This document shows, in pieces, positions 34,201-46,599 of a stretch of 64,000 bases of DNA. Under the pieces are notes generated by a model that saw only the letters and a list, made by a program, of their open reading frames with translations, searched no databases and was not told the DNA's origin. The stretch is taken from the NCBI GenBank assembly GCA_030674155.1, contig CM060320.1, positions 11,110,303 through 11,174,302 of the forward strand. Reading direction: 5' to 3'. How positions within the stretch are numbered: the stretch's first letter is position 1; every line of letters starts with the position of its first letter. The DNA comes from Stramonita haemastoma. Taxonomy: Eukaryota > Mollusca > Gastropoda > Neogastropoda > Muricidae. The translations under genes and the position numbers were made by a program.

Positions 34201-36775
34201 ACAGTGCTCACATCCAACATCACTCAGTCAAGAGTGCTCAAATTTAGCACACCCTTTCCTTTTACCTAGTCCAAATGTGATCAGTTCCTGCCCAATAATT
34301 AGCAGCAGCTGGCCCCATCTGGGCTGGGATGGGACGGATTAATCAGCTGCTGAGAGGAGCTGAAAGTGGGGGAAACTGACAGCTGTGGCCTGTGCGTGCA
34401 CACACAGAGTGCATTTGAATGAGTGCGCATGCATTAAGTAAGCAACATGTATTATAATTATAGAAAAGCACTTATTTTGGTATTTAGCAAAAAGTTTTAA
34501 TCCTGAAAAAAAAGAACAAATCCAAACCAATTTTGTATGAAGTGTATTTCAGTTTTTACAGTGAATAGCTTTTTTTTTTGTCTTCTTGTTTATGTATTTA
34601 TAAACATCTCATTTCTAAATTTCTTTGTACACCTGATATAATTCACATTGTGCACTTAATAGCGTATGAATGATTTAAATACAGGGTCTTTTGGTTTGAT
34701 GAAAATGAAGTGTTGTGTAAATTTCTCTATCTCAGTGTCATTTTAACATTCTTGAGTATGTTGAAAATTTGCAAATCTTACAACCAAACTGCCAGTTGTT
34801 CAGAGAATGTCACATGGTTTTAGCAAACTGGTTCATTGTCAATTGTTTTTAGTGATAAATAATCTTCCTTTCCCCCTCCCCCCTTCATCCTCCCTCCCCT
34901 TCACCCAAATATCCCCTCCCCCCCCCCCCCTGAAAAAAAAGGAAGACCAAAAATAAAAAGCTGATACATTGCAGCTGTGTGGGCTGTCTATCATGATAAT
35001 TTCTCAAAGAGCACCATTAGTGTGTCTAACATAGGCCATACATTACCATGCTTGTTTTAGATCATTTTATGATTTGTAGATGAAGTCATACACTAAGGAT
35101 GTACATTGCATACTCAGTTATGTGCACAGATTTATAAAGGAAGTGATGTATTCTAATATGAAATACAATATGAAGAAATGTTTTATGATATCATGTAGAA
35201 TGCAAGATCATTATTTTAAGATTATGAAGCAAAATGTCAAGAAGTAAGTTGTTTGTTTTTTGTTTTTTTAATGAAAAGTCATATAAAGAAAATGATTTTT
35301 TAAAATAAAAAGTTATCTATGAACAAGATGAATGTAGAGCTATAAAGTAGTCAATCAGGGAGATAATTTACTGAAATTCCTGCATGTTGTAGCTCCATTA
35401 TCATTTAGAGGAAATGATCTTACTGGTTTTTCAGTCGTTTGATACTGGTAAGTTGTGATAATGTAATGGATGCTTGTCACCATGTAATAAACTTTGTAAA
35501 ATAAACAAACTTAATAGTTATTGTAGCTTCAAACTTATTAGCAGATTTATTTAATTCATATTCGTATCACCATATTTATATTAAAAACCATGTTAATTCT
35601 GTTTACTGGTAGTTGTGTAGAATGGTGGTTCTTGTCTTTTTTGGTGATTTTCAAACAAAAGTCACTGATTTTTTTTTTTTTTTTGTAAATTCTAAATACA
35701 TTTTATGTATGCTTCTTTTGTTGCTTTTTGACATGCTATCATATCATGCATGATATTCATATTGAAAGACATGTGATTATATTGTTTCTGTAGATGATGT
35801 CATGTTTTTTTAATGAATCTATACCTAATGCAGAGAAAAATATCTATTTATTTTAAATATTCTATCAGATTTTGTTAAACTGTGTTGAATGTTGCAAAGA
35901 TTTTACAAGAAAACTGTTAGTTATAAATGTTTGATTTCTGGTACCAAAGTTAGGAGAGTGATTTGAGAGATAAGGGGGCAATTTATTTGCATACTAAAGA
36001 AGAACAGTACAGTGTGACAAATTATTGGAAAAGTGGGAAAACAGACCAGTTATGGTCAATGATATGTATGACGTAAACATCACCAGAATGCAATCTTTGC
36101 ACAGTACAGTGGTTGTCATAGTAAAGGTCGAAGAGCACTGGGACTGTACCATACCCCTGCATGACCAAGACCAAAGAAAATTTCTTTCTCCATTATTCCC
36201 TTGGGAGTGGTTGGGGCACTGCATACACTGAATTTTTCAGACCCTGTCTCTTGGACAAATGAAACCCATTCCTCTCCAGTTGTAGACTTTAGGTGATCAT
36301 TCTGAAAAAAAGTAATTTGTGGGTTGGTCTTTGCTGATTGAGTCATTGAACATCCAGTGTGAGTAGCTGTTTGAATCAGACTGAAAAGCTGTGATAGGGC
36401 TGTGATGTCAAACAAAACAAAACAAAAAAAAGGAATCATGTTGAAATTATGATGAAGCAACAATTAAAAAAAAGAAAAAAAGGGGGGGGGGGGGGGGGGG
36501 GGCAATGAACATGTTGGAAAGAGGATTTTGATTCTGTAAAAGTTGTATCAAAGATATTTTGTGGAAAGTTGGATTCTGTGTGATCTCAATTGATATTCTG
36601 ACAGTGAGTGTCCTAAAAATTACTTAATTACAAGAAATATAAAAACACACAGGAATTATGGTAATAGTCATCCAGACATGTTTTTCTTCACTATCAAAAA
36701 TACCAACAGCAACAAACAAACCAAACAAAATTTCTGGTTCTGTAATGCTTTTAACACTGACACAAATTTAGGAAC

Positions 36776-36832
<57 letters not shown>

Positions 36833-36849
36833 GAACGACAGTAAGACTA
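33401..36849. other. AT-rich gene-poor stretch
   Basis: Contains (GT)n at 34127-34198, a C tract near 34917-34930, a poly-G run at 36481-36502 and (CA)n at 36779-36830. AATAAA-type hexamers near 35484 and 35500 could serve FAM161 but are far from its stop. No coding sequence is supported. Confidence 0.45.
34127..34198. repeat. (GT)n microsatellite
   Basis: A pure GT run of about 72 bases. No genic context; frames across it are artefacts. Confidence 0.95.
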
Positions 36850-36990
36850 TGGCAGGTCTGCACATAAGCTCATGTTGAAGGTAAAAGAAAAATCATTTTT
36901 AATTCACCAGCTTTAGCCAAGATTTGAACCAACAATCTCAAAGCAGAAGTTGAAATGTCCCACTAGCTTAGCTAAGAGGCCTGTGAATTT
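36850..36990 (-). mobile_element. SINE family F remnant
   Basis: GGCAGGTCTGCACATAAGC, then AAGATTTGAACCAACAATC and TAGCTTAGCTAAGAGG on the plus strand match the antisense of the family F body and tRNA-like head. Diverged. Confidence 0.45.
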
Positions 36991-38489
36991 GTGTATTCTG
37001 TATATTTATATTTTGATTTAATCATTCATGAAACAGTAAAATAACTTTTTTCATGTATATATGTATGGATTTGCACTGAAATTTTTTATATAAAACATGT
37101 TTTACCTTAATTTTTTTAAGTAGCTGTAGCATGACAGTGTTTGCAGTTTAAGATCCATCCAGAATTTTTTTTTTATGTTTATTCAGATTAAAGGTATACT
37201 CATATCCCTGCTTTATTTTTTCTTGCAGAGAACTGGAAAATTTTGTTTTGATTTTTTTTTCTATTGTTATTCTTCCAACCACAAGGTCTATAACAAGGCT
37301 GATTTCCTTACATGCATACTTTGCAACTTTTTTTTCGTGAGACAAAAAAAAAAACTCAAGAAAACCCCAAGAAAATAGAACAGACATGAGAAGAGAAAAA
37401 GAAAAGAGAAAAGATAACTGAGAAAAAAATCATAATAGAAAAGTAAAAGGTGGGGTTTCGTTTATGATAACTGTCTGTTCTTTACCTTCCTTTGTAATTC
37501 TTTCTTCTATAAGAATTCGAAATAGATACTCACATAATTAATATACTGATATGTAAATCACCACAAACAAGATTATGGTAACATTTTCTAAAATACTGAT
37601 ATTGTATCAGATTGGCTTACTCAACCCTTTGAATGTTCTCCCCAGTTATTCACTGCATTCTTCTCATTTGTGGGATCAGAAAAAAAGGAAATGGCCAAAA
37701 TGAAATAAGTCGCAGCAAGTTCATTAGTAAAACTTTACATGCAGGTTGTTAAGACATCTTGAACAGGCATTCTCTCTGTCTTACTCATCACCCCTGGGGG
37801 CCAAAATACACACTGTATGAAAAGTGTGTGTGTGTGTGGCTGTGGTCAAATATCTCAGTGTATAAGTAATCATATTCTGGACTTCAGAGGCTGTTTGGTA
37901 TATGTTTTTTTTTTTTCAAATACAACACCATGTAGATATCAGCACTCCAACTTTAAAAGGGGTTTGGATGATCTGATGTTTTGGTTTTTAGAATCAAGAT
38001 CAGTATTGTTTTGCTTGGATATGGTGTCACCCCTGGTATGGCCTTTGTGGTTGGTTGGATTTCAAACATTAACAGTGATAATCATAAAAAGCATAGTCTT
38101 GACTTCTTGTTGAAGCTAAACTACCTGTGATAAGGGATTGTTGTTTAACTGTGATGGGATGGTTTGGGAGTAAGGGTTTTTTGTTTTGTTTTGGCCAGGT
38201 GTCAAAGGTTGTGTATGGATGTATAGTAGTTTATAATATTAATTATTGACGTATTAACTCTCTAGTTGGCGTAAATAAAGCTTTTGCATAACCTCTAGTC
38301 CGAAGATGTTTGTCTCATTGCTTTGAATGCCTGACCTGTAAGTAAACCAGAGACATTTTAATGTAGAGTGCTTGTGTGTACATGTACTCATATTATATAC
38401 ATTAATCTTTATCTATCTATTCACCTCCACATGTACACAAACTTGTATGCATGCATGTGTATTCATGCATGTGTACTCATGCATACACT
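36991..38489. other. AT-rich stretch without supported genes
   Basis: Only homopolymers, a short GT run at about 37824 and unremarkable sequence. The small frames at 37148-37387 lie on opposite strands of the same A/T-rich DNA and are not credible. Confidence 0.4.
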
Positions 38490-38805
38490 CTCATGCACAC
38501 AGAACATTGCACTAGCAATTTGACAACCAGGGTTTGATTCCCGTTCAAGGGGATTTTTTCCCCTGGAGTTAATATCAGTGCTGACTCCACTCTCCCCAAA
38601 AGTCCCTCGGATGAGACTATAAACTGAGGCTCCATGTGCAAACACACGCAGAACATCTTGCGCACATGTTAAATCCTGTTCTGCTTTTCATTAGAGTAGG
38701 CCATTGTGTGCTGGTGGGAACAGATAAGATTTACAAAACTACATACACACAGGGACTGGATGTAAAAAAGCATAGGAGTGCTTATTCCATTATCCTCAAT
38801 ATTAA
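38490..38805 (+). mobile_element. SINE family A copy, sense
   Basis: GAACATTGCACTAGCAATTT, B box GGGTTTGATTCCCG, CCCCTGGAGTTAATATCAG, GATGAGACTATAAACTGAGG, AGAACATCTTGCGCACA and AGGGACTGGATGTAAAAA, ending at ATTCCATTATCCTCAAT. The first bases of the tRNA-like head are missing. Confidence 0.75.
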
Positions 38806-39129
38806 AGAATAAATAAATGAATAAATACATAGATAGATAAATAAATAAAAGCACAATGTCTTAAGATTCAAGATTAAAATCCTTTCACCCCTTTTGGGGT
38901 ATGGAGGGTTACAAATGGATTTAACAAGAAAGCAAACTTTAAAAAAAAAAAAATTTATAACAAAAACAACAATAGTAAATAAAAGTATGTTTGTTTGTGT
39001 GTGTGTGTGTGTGTATTTTACAACATGTGAGGCATTGCTATCAGCAAACGATCAGGATGCACAATTTCGCATCCAACATCAAAATAAAATGTTGGTGGTT
39101 ATCCTCAGTTACTAATAAAGATTACTAAG

Positions 39130-40680
39130 TAATTATCCACAGTTCATTTGAACTGATTATTACATTTTCATTAGTCTCTCTTTCTATAATAACGCTCACG
39201 GTCAAAGATAATGATAATATCAAATGGAGTACTGTATCTAGCTATTCCAATACACATTTTAGCAATCAGAATGAGTAAATTGATGTAGCTGCTTACAGTC
39301 CTTTATTTTCATATCCATCAAAACCGAACAGTACATTCTTTAATGTTCGCTTTATGGCTATGTTAAACTTATTTAGTATTTTATGTTCAACATATTTCCA
39401 TATCTGATATATCCTTTTACACTCATAGAAAAAATGTTCAATGTAGTCTATCTTTTCAATGCAAAATGTACAATGTTTATTATTAGCTATGCCTGACCTG
39501 TTAAGCAATATGTTAGTAGGATATCTATTGTGTAAAATTTTCCAATGGAGTAGTCGCAGTCTAGTTTCAGTAGTAGTTATATTCAGTAGTAGTTATATCT
39601 AGCTTGTTTAACCAGAATTTAGTTGCCAACGGTTGAATTAATTCTTTTTCAATGAAAAAAAAGGCGAAACTGACGAGGTGTTGCCAAAGATTTTTGACTT
39701 GAGTTATTTATTTCTGCCTGAGTTGTCTGGTTGGTGTTTACGATCCTTTGACATGCAGTCAATGCTGTGCATATGGCACCATATTCAAAGATCCGAGTAG
39801 GTTCGACACCAACAATCTCACACACTGAGGCAAAGTTCTTTATGTGGCCATCTTCCATGAAGTCAGAAACATACGTTACACCAGCTTTGATCCAATCCTT
39901 AATAAACAGAGTTGTACCTTTATACTTGATGTTTGCATTGTTCCATAAACACTGTTCCCAATAATCATCTTTTGATAACTTGTCGGTATTTATTGCATGC
40001 AGGTTATCCAACCAAGTTTTTAATACCTTTTTCCAGAACAAACTACGCATCAGCCCAAACCCTTTGAATGCATCAGATTTTACATTAGAGCTAAAGCAGG
40101 ATAGATTTTTACCAGTACATGATAAGATTTCGTGTGGAATACATTTCCATTTCTGCTCAGGTTTACACAATAGTTTTGTGGCCCAGGAGAGGAGAAATGA
40201 ATTCTGCATATCAATAATGTTTAACATATTTAGTCCTCCCTTATCAGTTTCCTTACAGATGATTTTTCTTTTCACCTTTTCAAAGGCTTTAGTATTGGAA
40301 TACTTTTTCTTCCAAATAAATCTAAATAACATTGTGTTTACTTTCTTTAAGTAATCTTCTGGTATGCTAAGTGCCTGCATTATGTAAACGAGCTGTGGCA
40401 GTAGAAGAGGTTTCACAACACAAACTTTACCCATCATGCTAAAATTCCTTTTGGACCAGGCACAAATTGTCTGGTGGATTTTATCTATAGGTTGTAACCA
40501 GTTTTCCTCAATTTCTGAAGCACATACAGTGTTGCTAAAGTGGATTCCCAGAATTTTCACCTTTTGTCTCCACTTGATATCATAAAACTCCTCCTTGCGA
40601 TATTTGTGCAAGCCGAGCCACATGGCCTCACTCTTTTGTTTGTTCATAGATAAACCAGAGAAAAAAAAAAAGAAAAAAAA
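39130..40680 (-). mobile_element. 5'-truncated L1/Tx1-like LINE, 3' half of ORF2
   Basis: A 350-codon frame on the minus strand (40701-39649) starts inside reverse transcriptase with LSMNKQKSEAMWLG and VKILGIHFSN. It then shows the L1-type thumb and post-RT signatures FRFIWKKK and KGGLNMLNIIDM. A second frame (39508-39293) carries a zinc-knuckle-like C-terminus with CTFCIEKIDYIEHFFYECKR. The catalytic RT core lies upstream of the truncation and is absent. The break between the frames, at about 39510-39650, includes a small TAGTAGTTATAT duplication. The element cannot be autonomous. Confidence 0.75.
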
Positions 40681-40904
40681 GGAGAAACAGTTTATGGACA
40701 AACATGAATTCAGAATGTCAACACAGATGACATAATGTTTGGTTTAATCTCTCAAAAGCAACATTATGCTTCACACAATATTGGAAGATTAATTTGGGAA
40801 TGGTAAAAAAAAAATCACATAAGAATGTGTGTTTTGCCCTGATACTTATTTTCATATCACTAAAATGAACGTTGAAAAAACAACAACCAAAAAACCCAGG
40901 TTTG

Positions 40905-41423
40905 CATTAACTGACACCAGTAGACAGATAAAGTGTGGGTTGTGCTGCCAAAAGTGGCGGAAAGCTAAATCGCCACCTGATACTGAGGATGTTCCTGAGA
41001 CATCTGTTGGTAAATGTGTGGAGTTTGTGGGTGTTGGTCTTTGTTACCCGCCAGGTTTCTGAACCATAAAGTAGGACCAACCTGACGTTGGTGTTGAAGA
41101 TACGGATCTTTTTATGGAAGTGAGAGGGCTGTTGATCTCCAGATTGGGCGAAGGGTGTTGAAGGCATGACGGGCTTTATTTATTCGGCACTTGATGTCTT
41201 TGTCTGTCCCCCCATCTTTACTGACGACACTGCCCAGGTAGGTAAACTTGTCGACTTCCTTGATGTTTTCTTGGTGTAGTCGCACTGGGTCTTGTTTCTT
41301 GTTGGTCACCCTCATGACCTCCGTCGTCCTGATGTTGATTTGGAGGCCCATCTTTTCGGCTTTCTCTGCAACATGACATAGCTTCTCTTGTGCATCTTGT
41401 GGGAGAGAAGGCTGATATCGTGT

Positions 41424-41425
<2 letters not shown>
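40905..41425 (-). mobile_element. RTE-like LINE fragment (RT C-terminal part)
   Basis: Minus-strand frames give VDKFTYLGSVVSKDGGTDKD, RINKARHAFNTL and, after a frame change near 41120, IRIFNTNVRLVLLYGSETW. The YLGS, KAR.AF..L and LLYGSETW series is typical of RTE-class and related LINEs after the YADD box. A (CA)n tract at 41426-41487 cuts it off on the 5' side. Confidence 0.65.
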
Positions 41426-41468
<43 letters not shown>

Positions 41469-41487
41469 ACACACACACACACACACA
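41426..41487. repeat. (CA)n microsatellite
   Basis: A CA run with one ACCAC interruption, lying exactly at the broken edge of the RTE-like fragment. Confidence 0.95.
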
Positions 41488-41517
41488 CTCTTGTGCTTAA
41501 TCCTATATCTAAACGGC

Positions 41518-41523
41518 TTTATT
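41518..41523 (-). terminator. Candidate polyadenylation signal of the receptor gene
   Basis: TTTATT on the plus strand is AATAAA on the coding strand, about 265 bases past the receptor's stop codon, a normal 3'UTR distance. Confidence 0.4.
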
Positions 41524-41785
41524 TTAATTTTCAAGGCACCTGGCATAAAAAGATTTACCACAGAGGGGATTCAGACATCCAGCACCCAAGATGTAGGCTA
41601 AATTAGATAAGCTCATTTGAAGAGTGTAAAGTAGGACAATGAAGACACCAGCTGTCTGATCAGAGAACACACACGTTTTGAAACAAGGTCACTGTCTTTT
41701 TTTTATATTTCAGGCGGTAGTAGGCCTACACCACTAAAAATAATAAAAAGAGGAAAAACCACATACATATTCCGTAACTGCTAAT

Positions 41786-43839
41786 TTATGTTTGAGAAGC
41801 GCGCACATTCGCTTTTAAATGAGCGTTTATAAACCTCTGAAAACGGAGTTCTTGTGCCTTCTTTTGCGTTTCCAGTATGACATTCAAAGTGTAGAGGAAG
41901 GGGTTGAGAGCTGAGTTGAGTGGCAGTACAAAAATAGCCATGGCCACATTGACCTCCCCTGGAATGACCACATCCACAGCCGCCAACACACCACACAGAC
42001 CAATGGGGAACCAGCACAGAAAGTCTGACACGGCGATAGTGAAAAGGCGTCTGGCAATGATGGCTTCTTTGGCCTTACCACCCTCACCGCCTTTGTTCAG
42101 CTCCTGTCTTTGTCGAGACATGGCGTTAGCTCGGACTGACCAGAAGATGAGGGACTGACCCACAGCAATCAGCAGGAAGAGCACCAGGTTGCAGACGATC
42201 ATGACACTGAAGGAGTAACTGTGACCGGCAAAGTCCGCTCTGGTGACAGGGAGCGGAATGCAGATGCCTGTCTGGTGGTAGAACTCCCAGTGTGAGGTGA
42301 CAGGAAGCAGAGGCACACTGGCCAGGGTCAGCCCCAGGGTCCAGATAATGGCACAGGCTATGGAGGCTGATGTAGCTCCGAACCGGATTCGGCTGAAAGG
42401 AAAATGGAGGACAAGGAATCTGTCCAGGGTAATAACACAGATGATGAAGGCTGACACCTCAGAAGACAGAAAGGACAGGAGTCCTGCCAGATTACAGACC
42501 TTACTTGTCTTCCACGTCGTCTGACTCCAGACATAGGCACCAGCGAAAACCTTGTCTGCAATTCCAATAACAGCTAAATACACCCCCATGAAGAAGTCAG
42601 AAACACACAAGTGGAGAGCGAAAACAGCGAATCCAGTTTTGATTTTATGGGATGAGAAACACACCCGATAAACGAAACTGCCCAGATTTCCCAGAATGGA
42701 AAGTACAGCAGTTATTGCAAGGGCAGAGCGGTAGACACCGGACTTGAGCAAATCATCACAGGAAGAGATCTCATCGGAAGGAGCAAAGCATTCCCCGCTG
42801 AATTTCTGTGGTAAGACCGCAAGGCAGCACAGCTTAAAGTTATCCACATACAGTCGTCTGAGATTCGTCATGCTTTTCATAAAATCTGGGGTAAAGTCAG
42901 AAACTGGACACTGCAATAAGTTTAAAACACTAAGCATGTGAAATGAAGACCGTCCCTGCAGTGATCTGAGTCCACTGTGAGACATATCCAGAACCTGCAG
43001 GCTGGGCACTCTTGTGGACAACACTTCCATGTCCAGAGAATCTATCTGAAGCCGAGACAGATTTAAAAGCAATAGAGTTAATGGAATGTCATTGGTTTGG
43101 AAGTGAGACACACTGACAGATATGGGATTACCTGCAAAATTGACTCTCCGAAGAAACAGCATATCCTTAAAACTGCTGAAGTTAAACTGGTGAAGGAAAT
43201 TATCACTGAGATCCAGACTGTGAAGATTGGGTAATGTGAACCCTGTCAGCCCCCTCCAGCCACACGCCCCAACCCCCAGATGGATCAGCATGATGTTGGA
43301 GTTGACATCGGCCTGCTGCAGCCCGCTCCCTCTCCCTTCCAGGTAGCGCAGCTGAGGGAAAGAACTGACCTGAAAGGTGGTCCTGCAGGTAAAGGCTAGA
43401 CCGTAACAAGAACAGGATGGAGGACAGGTTGCGTCACACAGCAGTTCATCATCGTGTTGTGGGCATTGTGGGCGACCGTCACACAAATGATTCACGTGTA
43501 AGCAGATAGCGTTCCCGGCACCGCGACATCGGTAGAAGCCAGGACACCTGTATCCTTTACACCACAGCTCATCCTCATGATCCGGGCAGTCATTGACGGT
43601 GTTACACCTGACAAAGACAGGTAGACAGTAGCCCTGGTGGTGACACTGGAAGTGTGTGTCAGGACACAGAGTGGAGTTGTCTGGTAGAGAAGTGACAGTG
43701 AACCCCCAGGCCTGTCAAAGTGGACAATGGCTGGGGGTTGGAGGGTGTAAATTTGTGAAGAAAGGTAAGGACAGTTGTCCTCATCCAAATTTGTCTTGCA
43801 GTCTTGGTAACCATCACAAGCTTTCCTGAAGTGGACACA
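41786..43839 (-). CDS. GRL101-like receptor, large 3' exon: LDLa, LRR and 7TM (frame break at 43703)
   Basis: This is the C-terminal exon of a large leucine-rich-repeat GPCR like Lymnaea GRL101 and the relaxin-receptor group, a plasma-membrane signalling receptor. The acceptor (TTCTGTTCAG) puts the first base at 43839; the stop is TAA 41788-41786. In order it holds the second half of an LDLa module (CDGYQDCKTNLDEDNC), a linker, two more LDLa modules (CNTVNDCPDHEDELWC; CDGRPQCPQHDDELLC), a Cys-rich LRR cap, about six LRRs (LHSLDLSDNFL, LQVLDMSHSGL), a hinge with CFAPSDEISSCDDLLKSG, and seven membrane segments. The 7TM part shows LSILGNLGSFVYR (TM1), CVITLDRFLVLHFPF (DRY position as DRF) and LNSALNPFLYTLN (NPxxY). 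The frame changes by one base at the five-C run 43703-43707; an added base restores continuity between the LDLa modules. The ligand is unknown. Confidence 0.88.
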
Positions 43840-44056
43840 CTGAACAGAAGATGTACCAACATTTAATGCTGCAAGGTCTTTCCTTTGCATCAAAGGTTGG
43901 GGGTTTTTGCATCAAGGGTTACTGTTCAGCAGAACAGAAAATGCTACATGTTCTTGTGGTCACTATTGACATTCTATTAGCTCAATTTCAGTCTCTTCCG
44001 AAACCAGCTTCAATCAGAAAATGGAGCTCAAAATGTTTCAAACTATTACTATTTCC

Positions 44057-44383
44057 TAAGGCACTTTTGTGAAGGCCGCTGCTGTAGTCTAGTGGTTAGG
44101 GCTTTGGACTCGTAATCTAAAGGTTGCGGGTTCGATCCCAGCTTTCGGCTATGGCGTTGTGCCCTTGGAAAAGGCACTTTACGGCTATTTTCTCACCCCA
44201 CCCAGGTGTAAAAGGGGTACCAACCTTGTGTTGGGGGTTAACCCTGCGATACACTGGCGTCCTATCCAAAGGGGAGTCTATGACTCTCAGTCGCTTAACG
44301 CCACAGAAACCGGGATAAGGACCGGCCTGATGAGCCTTAGGCTCGGGACAGACTTTAACTTTAACTTAAGGCACTTTTGTGAA
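44057..44383 (+). mobile_element. SINE family C with perfect 17-bp target-site duplication
   Basis: The element occupies 44074-44366. It has a tRNA-like head (TGTAGTCTAGTGGTTAGGG, B box GCGGGTTCGATCCCAGC). The body includes GTGCCCTTGGAAAAGGCAC, TTGTGTTGGGGGTTAACCC and AGTCGCTTAACGCCACAG, and the tail is TTTAACTTTAACT. TAAGGCACTTTTGTGAA flanks it identically at 44057-44073 and 44367-44383, so insertion is recent. The anticodon position would read CGT, but there is no matching acceptor stem, so it is not a tRNA gene. Confidence 0.9.
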
Positions 44384-45019
44384 AGAAACTTTGTTGATAG
44401 CCCTTTTGTGAAAAAACTTTGTCGACAAACATTCCTTTTTTTTTTTATCTTAAGCATTTCATGGAAAAGAGGGAAAGCAGCTGACAGAAGTATTTCATCA
44501 TTGGTGGAAGAGGAGGCGAATCTGTTAGACTTCTATCTGCTAAATGAGACTAAGTGGACAAACTTGAAACATTGGTCAGTCAAGGAATGGTTTCCACCTG
44601 CCACATTGCACGTTTTACCTATTTTTGTGCAAACTCAAGTTGTATCACCAGGAGTACCTTTGTGTAGGGTCTATTTTTCTGTACAATTTTAAACATACAC
44701 TTTTATATTCACAGAGAGACAATTTTTTACAAGAAAGACAAAAGAACCAGAAAATTATGTTCACTTACAAGGTATAGGCTCCTTTAACTTTAGCTCTAAA
44801 CTAAACACTGAACAGGTCATCAAACACTTCTAAAGCTGTGACAGTTTGTGCCTAAAGTTATTTTCCTACAATTTTTCCTACCTGCAATACCTGTAATCAT
44901 CTTCTATTCCTGATCTCCGTCATTGCTTGCCAGTGGCAAAATTCTGAGCCCTCCTAAAGAAATGATTGAGAAACGCGAAAGCCCCTCAAAAATTAAAGAA
45001 ACATGCAAAGAAGGAAGAT

Positions 45020-45395
45020 GGCAGGAGAATTTAGACATTCAGCTGCCTGACAAGTAAACCGTGAGGTTCGGGGTTCGATTCCCAACCTTGCCTTTTCTTC
45101 CTAGTCTGACAGGAAAATTGAACTGAATGTCAAGTCTTTCAGAGGACTCAAAACCAGCTGGACGCATGTGCTTTCGGACTTGAAAAGAATCCACAACAGT
45201 TGAAAATCATAAAGAGCAAGGATCTGCCCCCCCCCCCCCCCCCCCCCCCCCCTACAGTCCTGGCAAAATTGGTAGGTTCAATTCCCAACTGTGCCCCCGT
45301 AATTAGAGGCTACCTTAAGGGTTGGTGACATGCAAAATTCCCACCATTGGTAAACCTCAGACCTCTAGCCCAGGAACAAAAAAAAGGCCAAAGAA
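45020..45395 (+). mobile_element. SINE family G followed by tail H
   Basis: The head reads GGCAGGAGAATTTAGACATT with B box GGGGTTCGATTCCCAACC. The body has AACTGAATGTCAAGTC and AGGACTCAAAACCAGC. A C tract follows, then GGTAGGTTCAATTCCC and tail H (CAAAATTCCCACCATTGGTA, CCTCTAGCCCAGGAAC). Confidence 0.6.
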
Positions 45396-45453
45396 GCAAA
45401 CAAACAAAAAAGAGCCCCACAAAAACCAAACCAAAAACCAAAAAAACACCAAC

Positions 45454-46060
45454 CTGTCTTTGTCCACAGTTGATCATGTCGCCTGTGCATGCGGGCAGCA
45501 CGCAAAAGTCTTCATCCCCGCCATCACCGCAGTCTTCCCGCAGATCACACACCAGGCTGTAGGGCACAAACTGCCCAGGGACCCCGCAGTAGAAATAGGG
45601 GTGCCCTGCTGCTTCCCTAGAAGCTGGGCAGAGGTTAGTGTACCATCCTTCAGCACTGTCCACTGTCCGGCACATACTGGCCACATCACAGGCCAAGAAT
45701 TGGTGCGTCAAGTGCTGACCTGGGCATGTCACGGAGGTCACCCGGGATCTGGTGATACTTCCGGGCTCGGGAAGTGAAACCCGTTTGGCGTTTTGGCGAT
45801 AGAGAGGGGAGGGAATCTCACATAGTATTGAAGCCTTGAGAGATTCTGTGCATCCCATTGCCATTGCCTTGTGAAAGGGGGAGTTAACTGCATCCTCTAA
45901 TTGAAAGACTCCACACAGGTTTTTGTGGTCCGCGTCTGACATGTTTAAGTAGTAGGCGATTGAATCGCTCTCCCAGTGCCAGGTGTTTTTGTACCTGTCA
46001 AGTTTACAGTTAGGAGAATCACTTCCTTGGAATCCAATATAAAAAAGGGCATTACTCTCG
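45454..46060 (-). CDS. GRL101-like receptor, exon with C-type-lectin-like half and LDLa
   Basis: The minus-strand frame is open throughout and ends at a GACAG|GTTGGT donor (45454/45453) in phase 0, matching the exon at 43839. Joining them completes an LDLa module, with MINCGQRQ giving its first Cys pair partner. Upstream, the exon encodes the second half of a C-type-lectin-like domain (NTWHWESDSIAYYLN, HKNLCGVFQ, GCTESLKASILCEIP) and another LDLa-like module (VCDLREDCGDGGDEDFC). The 5' boundary is uncertain. The frame continues upstream into a (GA)n tract on the coding strand, and no acceptor there has a pyrimidine tract; AG at about 46052-46060 is a guess. The lectin-like part lacks a clear EPN/QPD calcium-site motif, so sugar binding cannot be assumed. 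Confidence 0.75.
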
Positions 46061-46080
46061 AATACAGGGTTTGTAAGTAA

Positions 46081-46081
<1 letters not shown>

Positions 46082-46157
<76 letters not shown>
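46082..46157. repeat. (CT)n microsatellite
   Basis: A pure CT run of 74 bases beside the 5' edge of the lectin-like exon. Being GA on the coding strand, it cannot act as the exon's polypyrimidine tract. Confidence 0.95.
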
Positions 46158-46158
<1 letters not shown>

Positions 46159-46599
46159 CAACCCTCTATTTCTCCCCATCCCCCCTCTACCTTACTCACT
46201 CTTTCTTTCTCTCTATGCTGTATACCACAGAGACTATTTGTTGAAACATGATTGCCCTAAAAACAATAACAATCAAAAGAATGAAGTAACTTCTCTAATG
46301 CGGTGCTGGAAAAAAAAGAAAATATATTTTCATTTAATAAATGAAAAGAACAATAGTATAGCTATTTGGAAAGCTATATATCAATTAACCAATAAAAAGA
46401 AAAATTGATCAAGAAAATATATAACAAAGGACATGTCATCAGACAAATCAAACTACCATTTTTCAACTGTGGCTAAACAAACAATACAAACTGATGTTTC
46501 TGAAAACAGTGACTTAAATGAATTACAAAAATACTGCCTTTAAAAAAAGCATTGTGTCTTTTTTGTACACGTCCATCCTCTAAGAGTTCAAGAAGTTTT

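Larger units (their letters stand above)
43840..45453 (-). other. Receptor intron containing SINEs
   Basis: Donor GTTGGT starts at 45453 and the acceptor AG lies at 43841-43840, both phase 0. It holds a young SINE C copy (44074-44366), a family G/H composite (45020-45395) and a C tract (45228-45253). Confidence 0.65.

Noticed and set aside
44090..44150. Possible tRNA gene (A box, B box, CGT at the anticodon position)
   Set aside because: The acceptor stem does not close, and the same sequence recurs at 57063-57355 with a common tail and target-site duplications. It is the head of a SINE.
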